This document shows positions 60,259 to 64,000 of a DNA stretch of 64,000 nt, piece after piece; the first letter of the stretch is position 1; each line of letters starts with the position of its first letter. The notes below the pieces were generated by a model that saw only the letters and a program-made list of their open reading frames with translations, searched no databases and was not told where the DNA came from. The translations under genes and the position numbers were made by a program. This stretch comes from Deltaproteobacteria bacterium. Its GTDB lineage: Bacteria; Myxococcota_A; Polyangia; Nannocystales; Nannocystaceae. The stretch covers positions 1,302,001 to 1,366,000 of the forward strand of contig JADJEE010000001.1 in the NCBI GenBank assembly GCA_016709225.1, written 5' to 3'.

Positions 60259-61250
60259 GCGCGCTGTCCCCCGGTGACCTCGGCGAAGCGGGCCTCGAGT
60301 CGCGTGCGGCCCGGCACCAGCGCGCGCACGGCCACCGCGGCGGCCAGCGATGCCGCACCGACGGCGTGCCGCAGCGCCACCACGGTGCGATCATCGTCGG
60401 CGGCGAGCTCGATCCGCAGCGCGGTGCCGCCCTCGCCGGCCGGCACCGGCACCAGGCTCGGCGTCGCCCCGGCGTGGCCGACCGCGTCGCAGGCCGCCGC
60501 GACGATGGCCTCGGCGCGGGCGCGATCGCAGGCCAGCTCCACGTGCAGCTCGTTGGCCGCGAGTGCCTCGTCCATCGCCGCGTCGAGCACCACGCGGCCG
60601 TGGGCGAGGATCACCACGCGATCGCACAACGTCTCGACCTCGGCGAGGATGTGCGAGCTGAACACCAGCGTCTGCGCGCCGCCGAGCTCGCGGAGCATCG
60701 CGCGGATCTCTCGGATCTGGTTGGGATCGAGCCCGACGGTCGGCTCGTCGAGCACCAACAGCGGCGGCGAGCCCAGCAGCGCGTCGGCGATGCCGACCCG
60801 CTGACGGTAGCCGCGCGAGAGCTTGCCGACCGGGGTCGCGAGCACGTCGGTGAGCCCGGTGGCCGCCGCCACGCGGTCGATCTCGGCCGCGACCCGGGCG
60901 GTGGGCAGGCCTTTGATCTGCGCGCGGAATCGCAGCTGCTCACGGCAGCGCAGCTCGGGGTAGAGCGGCACCAGCTCGGGCATGTAGCCGGTGGCGCGGC
61001 GCACCGCGAGCGAGTCGGTGCGCACATCGAGGCCGCCGACCTCGACCTGCGCGGCCGGCCAGCGCACCGGCAGGAAGCCGCAGAGGATCCGCATCAGCGT
61101 GCTCTTGCCGGCGCCGTTGGGACCGAGCAGGCCGACCCGCTGACCGGCTGCGATCGCACAGGCCACGTCGTCGAGCGCGGCCCGGGCGGCGCCGGGGTAG
61201 CGATGCGTCAGGTGCTCGATGCGTAGCGAAGCGGGCGCGCGGGGGGACAT
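60255..61250 (-). CDS. ABC transporter ATPase, GldA-like
   Basis: 331 residues. Walker A GPNGAGKST, signature LSRGYRQRVGIA (the GldA/ABC-2 type), Walker B LLVLDEPTVGLDP and switch H in SSHILAEVETL. The first 220 residues are the nucleotide-binding domain, the last 110 a regulatory domain of ABC-2 exporters. Powers the downstream GldF-GldG permease, coupled by ATGA. Confidence 0.95.
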   Translation of the reverse strand: MSPRAPASLRIEHLTHRYPGAARAALDDVACAIAAGQRVGLLGPNGAGKSTLMRILCGFLPVRWPAAQVEVGGLDVRTDSLAVRRATGYMPELVPLYPELRCREQLRFRAQIKGLPTARVAAEIDRVAAATGLTDVLATPVGKLSRGYRQRVGIADALLGSPPLLVLDEPTVGLDPNQIREIRAMLRELGGAQTLVFSSHILAEVETLCDRVVILAHGRVVLDAAMDEALAANELHVELACDRARAEAIVAAACDAVGHAGATPSLVPVPAGEGGTALRIELAADDDRTVVALRHAVGAASLAAAVAVRALVPGRTRLEARFAEVTGGQRA

Positions 61251-61268
61251 CGTCGGGGCGACGGGCGA

Positions 61269-62549
61269 CTACGGTGCTTGGCGCCGCGGATCGGGAGCGG
61301 CATCGGGAGCGGCATCGGGAGCCGAATCGGGAGCCGGAGCAGGAGCCGGAGCGGGAACCGGATCGGTACCACGCGCCGCGTCGCCGCCACCACCCTCGCC
61401 GCCCCGCGACGCCGGCTTCGCGTCGCCCGCCGGCACCGGCGGGCCGTCGGGCGCCGGCTTCGCGTCGCCCGCGGGCTTGCCCGGCGCCGCAGTGCCGGGC
61501 GTGCCGGCCGGCGGCGGCCCGTCGAGCTTGGTGTCGACCGGGTCGCGGTCGATCTCACCGAGCGCCCACGCGATCGCCTCGCGGACCTCGGGCGAGGTCT
61601 CGGCCGCCAGCACCGTGGTCAGTCGGGGCTTGTAGCCGGCGAGCCGGTGGATGCCCATCGTGGTGGCGATGGCGGCCCGCACCGCCGCGTCGGGTTCGCT
61701 CTGGAGCGCGTACAGCAGCGCGAACGCGGTGCCGACATCGCTCGCCGATGCCAATGCCTGTGCACACGCGACCCGCTCCTGCGTGCCCACGATGTACGCG
61801 CCATCACGCCGCAGGGTGAGGCCATCGATGAGTCCGGCGCGCCGCACTTCGTAATCGGCGTAGGCCTTGGCACTGGCGTCCTGCTTGCCGGCCTTCACGA
61901 GGATCTCGCCGAGCGCGAGGTATTGCTCGAGGTTGTCGGGGTCGAGCTCGATCGCACGACGCTGCGCCGCCTCGGCGGCGGCGTAGTCCTGCGTCTGCAA
62001 CAGCGCCCGCGCGAGCGCCATGTGGGGCCCCGCGTCGTCGCCGACCAGCTCGGTCGCGCGTCGGTACGCGCCCGCAGCTTCGGCCGCGTGGCCACGCTCC
62101 TGGTGCATCGCACCCAGCAACAGCGCGGCGTTGGCCTGCAGATGCACGTCGTGCGCCTGCGCCCCCAGCTTGCGCAACTCCGACGTGATCTCGGTGAACT
62201 CCTTCGAGCCGGCCGCGCCACCGAAGTGCTCGGGGTCGGCATCGAAGCCGCGCTTGAGCTCGGCGTAGCGGCTCGCCAACGCGTCGTCGTCCAACGCCGC
62301 CGGTGGCGGCGGTGCGGGCAGCGGTGTCATCGAGCCGCTGGGTTCACCGCCGCATGCGAGCCCACCCGCGTGGACCCCCGCGAGCGCGAGGACCAGCGCG
62401 CAAGCGAGCCGACGCCCGTACCCACGCGCACCGCCGCTGCGAGCGGCCGACCGCGACACGGAAACCAACCCCGCCCACCATGCACCATCGATCGTGGTGT
62501 GGGCCCCCGCGGGCCGCGAGGTCCCGGTGCGAGACGACGCAGGAATCAT
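61269..62549 (-). CDS. TPR/HEAT-like lipoprotein
   Basis: 426 residues from ATG 62549; a GTG at 62459 would give a shorter signal peptide with the same lipobox (GGLAC). TPR repeats at about 130-215 after the lipobox (NAALLLGAMHQERGHAAEAAGAYRRATEL, LARALLQTQDYAAAEAAQRRAIELDPDNLEQYLALGEIL). A HEAT-like helical segment follows (ALLYALQSEPDAAVRAAIATTMG, SPEVREAIAWALGEID), then a Pro/Ala repeat tail. Function unknown; likely periplasmic protein binding. Starts downstream of the ABC cluster promoter region and is transcribed toward it. Confidence 0.75.
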   Translation of the reverse strand: MIPASSRTGTSRPAGAHTTIDGAWWAGLVSVSRSAARSGGARGYGRRLACALVLALAGVHAGGLACGGEPSGSMTPLPAPPPPAALDDDALASRYAELKRGFDADPEHFGGAAGSKEFTEITSELRKLGAQAHDVHLQANAALLLGAMHQERGHAAEAAGAYRRATELVGDDAGPHMALARALLQTQDYAAAEAAQRRAIELDPDNLEQYLALGEILVKAGKQDASAKAYADYEVRRAGLIDGLTLRRDGAYIVGTQERVACAQALASASDVGTAFALLYALQSEPDAAVRAAIATTMGIHRLAGYKPRLTTVLAAETSPEVREAIAWALGEIDRDPVDTKLDGPPPAGTPGTAAPGKPAGDAKPAPDGPPVPAGDAKPASRGGEGGGGDAARGTDPVPAPAPAPAPDSAPDAAPDAAPDPRRQAP

Positions 62550-62583
62550 CACCGCCAGGTTGCCACAGCCGCGCGCGGACGTG

Positions 62584-62589
62584 TACGAT
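62584..62589 (+). promoter_or_regulatory. -10-like TACGAT
   Basis: 27 nt before GTG 62617, so a short leader with GGAG (62609-62612) would be made. Confidence 0.3.
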
Positions 62590-62616
62590 GCCAATGTCGG
62601 GTTTGTTCGGAGTCGC

Positions 62617-64000
62617 GTGCGTACGTCGTCGTTCATCGGTGCGTTGCTGACCCTCGCGGGCTCGTCTGCGTGCGGACAGATCAGCGACCCCGCAGTTCCG
62701 TGCTCCGCGATCGCGATCGACGAGGCACGCGCGGCCACGGTCGCGGCGCAGCCCGGTGCCGCCGTGATCGCGATGTCCGACGCGCCGCGCCCATGGATCG
62801 TCCACTGGCGCTGCCCGCCGAGCCCGGGCCGCGACGTCGAGCCCAGCGTCGCGCTCGGCTGCAGCTATCAGCGGACGTACCTCGAGAGCGAGCTGTCGGC
62901 GGTGCCGGCGGGGGCGGCCGAGCGTGGCCACCAGCTGCGCGACGACATCGTCCCGCTCGGCGGTGGCAGCACGCTGCTGGTGACCTCGACCGGACGCTTC
63001 GTCGTCGCGGTGGACCTCGCCGAGTCGGAGCTCCGCACGTGGCGGATCGATCCCTGGGCCGAGGACCCGGTGCACGAGATCTACTCGCGTGCGATCGGTG
63101 GCGACGACGCAGCGCAGCTGGTGGCGGGCATGCGAGGCAGCGACATGGTGCTGGTGCGCGACACCAGCCGCGAGCTGCGTTGGCTCGAGGCCGCAACCGG
63201 CATTGCGCGGCCGGTGGCGCCCGATCACCCGCAGCTCAAGATCGTCGCGATCGGCGAGTCGTACGTGGTCGGCCGCGAGGTCGTCGACGGCGATCACGAC
63301 CGCGTGGTGCTGGTGCCGATCGGCGAGGACCACGAGTTCGATGGCGTGGTCGACCTGCCGCTCGCGCAGGACCTCTCGCGCGTCGAGATCACCGCCGACG
63401 ACGCCTACGTGGTGGTCACCAGCGGCGAGGGCGAAGGCGCCGAGACCTCGGTGTACGGCATCCCCGACGGCGACCGCGTCGATCGCTTCAGCGGCAGCGC
63501 GGTCAACGGCAACGTACCGCTCGAGGTGCTGCCGGGCCTGCGCGCGACCACCCCCGATGGCGTGCACCTGGCCTACCGCACCAGCACCGGCGCGCTCGCC
63601 ATGCGCGAGCTCGGGGCCGGCTCGGCGTGTCTGGTGCGCAGCGCGAGCGCGGGCGATCACTCGCTGGCCGGCTTCGCGGCCGACGGCATGCTGTACATGC
63701 AGGCCGACGGCGCCTACTCCGAGAGTCACCTGCTGGCGTTCGACCCCACCACGCGCCGCATGACCGCGCTCGATCCCGACACCAGCGGCCACCACCTGGT
63801 CGCGGTGCCGCCGAGGTTGGCCGACCGCGCGCAGCCCTGGGCCGTCGGCGTGCACGAGGGCTCCTACGCGGCGATGCGGGCGGGTGGCGGCGCGATGGGC
63901 CTCGGCCTCAAGTCGCCGGTGTTCGTGCCGCGCCTCGACGACGCCAATGCGCTGTGGGTCGGTGACACCTACGAGGACGCCTCCGATCGCACGCGCTTCG
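62617..64000 (+). CDS. Partial lipoprotein, possible beta-propeller
   Basis: Open to the window end (461 residues visible), no stop. GTG start gives MRTSSFIGALLTLAGSSAC, a lipoprotein signal with Cys19. The rest is beta-rich with repeated LVTSTGRFVVAVDL, DMVLVRDTSRELRWLEA, YVVGREVVDGDHDRVVLV and TSVYGIPDGDRV, as in propeller-like proteins. No family recognised. The codon pattern (third-position GC) is consistent along the frame. Confidence 0.75.
   Translation, partial: MRTSSFIGALLTLAGSSACGQISDPAVPCSAIAIDEARAATVAAQPGAAVIAMSDAPRPWIVHWRCPPSPGRDVEPSVALGCSYQRTYLESELSAVPAGAAERGHQLRDDIVPLGGGSTLLVTSTGRFVVAVDLAESELRTWRIDPWAEDPVHEIYSRAIGGDDAAQLVAGMRGSDMVLVRDTSRELRWLEAATGIARPVAPDHPQLKIVAIGESYVVGREVVDGDHDRVVLVPIGEDHEFDGVVDLPLAQDLSRVEITADDAYVVVTSGEGEGAETSVYGIPDGDRVDRFSGSAVNGNVPLEVLPGLRATTPDGVHLAYRTSTGALAMRELGAGSACLVRSASAGDHSLAGFAADGMLYMQADGAYSESHLLAFDPTTRRMTALDPDTSGHHLVAVPPRLADRAQPWAVGVHEGSYAAMRAGGGAMGLGLKSPVFVPRLDDANALWVGDTYEDASDRTRF

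Overview
This is a high-GC, densely packed bacterial chromosome segment. It most resembles a member of the Myxococcota, possibly the Nannocystis/Plesiocystis side. That assignment is an inference from several things together: the GC-rich codon use, the many large lipoproteins with lipoboxes, the FHA, PilZ, PP2C and kinase-like signalling proteins, the AgN-type low-complexity linkers, and the mix of housekeeping genes. No transposase, prophage or CRISPR array is visible. Window edges cut a glutamine-amidotransferase-like gene (left) and a lipoprotein gene (right).

Layout. 1-5.3 kb: end of an amidotransferase-like gene, a DHH phosphoesterase, a YkgJ Cys-cluster protein, the RNA-binding protein Tex (minus strand) and an initiator tRNA with a terminator. 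5.5-15.4 kb: two very large envelope genes, tamB-like then an Omp85/TamA-like gene, followed by a 164-nt near-perfect palindrome. 15.6-19.4 kb: FkbM methyltransferase, SlyD-like prolyl isomerase, L,D-transpeptidase and a beta-barrel protein. 19.4-28.3 kb: phospho-signalling genes (PP2C phosphatase, zinc-ribbon/double-FHA protein, FHA fused to a CpaF-like domain that has lost its nucleotide-binding motifs, SUKH/TPR protein, CcmH-like protein) around a lipoprotein and a zinc-phospholipase-like protein. 28.3-31.6 kb: a lipoprotein, a peroxiredoxin with a histone-H1-like N-terminal half, and a PilZ protein. 31.6-39.2 kb: yfgM-bamB and era-der on the minus strand, separated by a VWA lipoprotein and a barrel protein. 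39.2-44.9 kb: small membrane protein, PilZ protein, HEAT-like lipoprotein, Pro-rich membrane protein, thymidylate kinase with an altered P-loop, PDZ lipoprotein, acidic protein. 44.9-51.8 kb: a membrane pseudokinase with eight RGWTMF motifs, a 57-residue basic protein, and a yicC-gmk-rel operon lacking rpoZ. 52-64 kb: barrel protein, peptide-binding lipoprotein, a GldA/GldF-G/DUF4340 transporter operon, TPR lipoprotein, truncated lipoprotein.

How it fits together. Envelope biogenesis (TamA/B, BamB/YfgM, L,D-transpeptidase, SlyD-like, ABC export) and Ser/Thr phospho-signalling are the dominant themes. Translational coupling by ATGA, GTGA or TGATG overlaps is frequent and defines the operons yicC-gmk-rel, era-der, yfgM-bamB, FHA-PP2C, FHA/CpaF-SUKH and the Gld-type cluster. 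A striking regulatory signature is a TAnnnT-like -10 box placed only 8-11 nt before the start codon of at least ten genes, half of them with an upstream TG (extended -10) and none with a clear ribosome-binding site. This predicts leaderless or nearly leaderless mRNAs.
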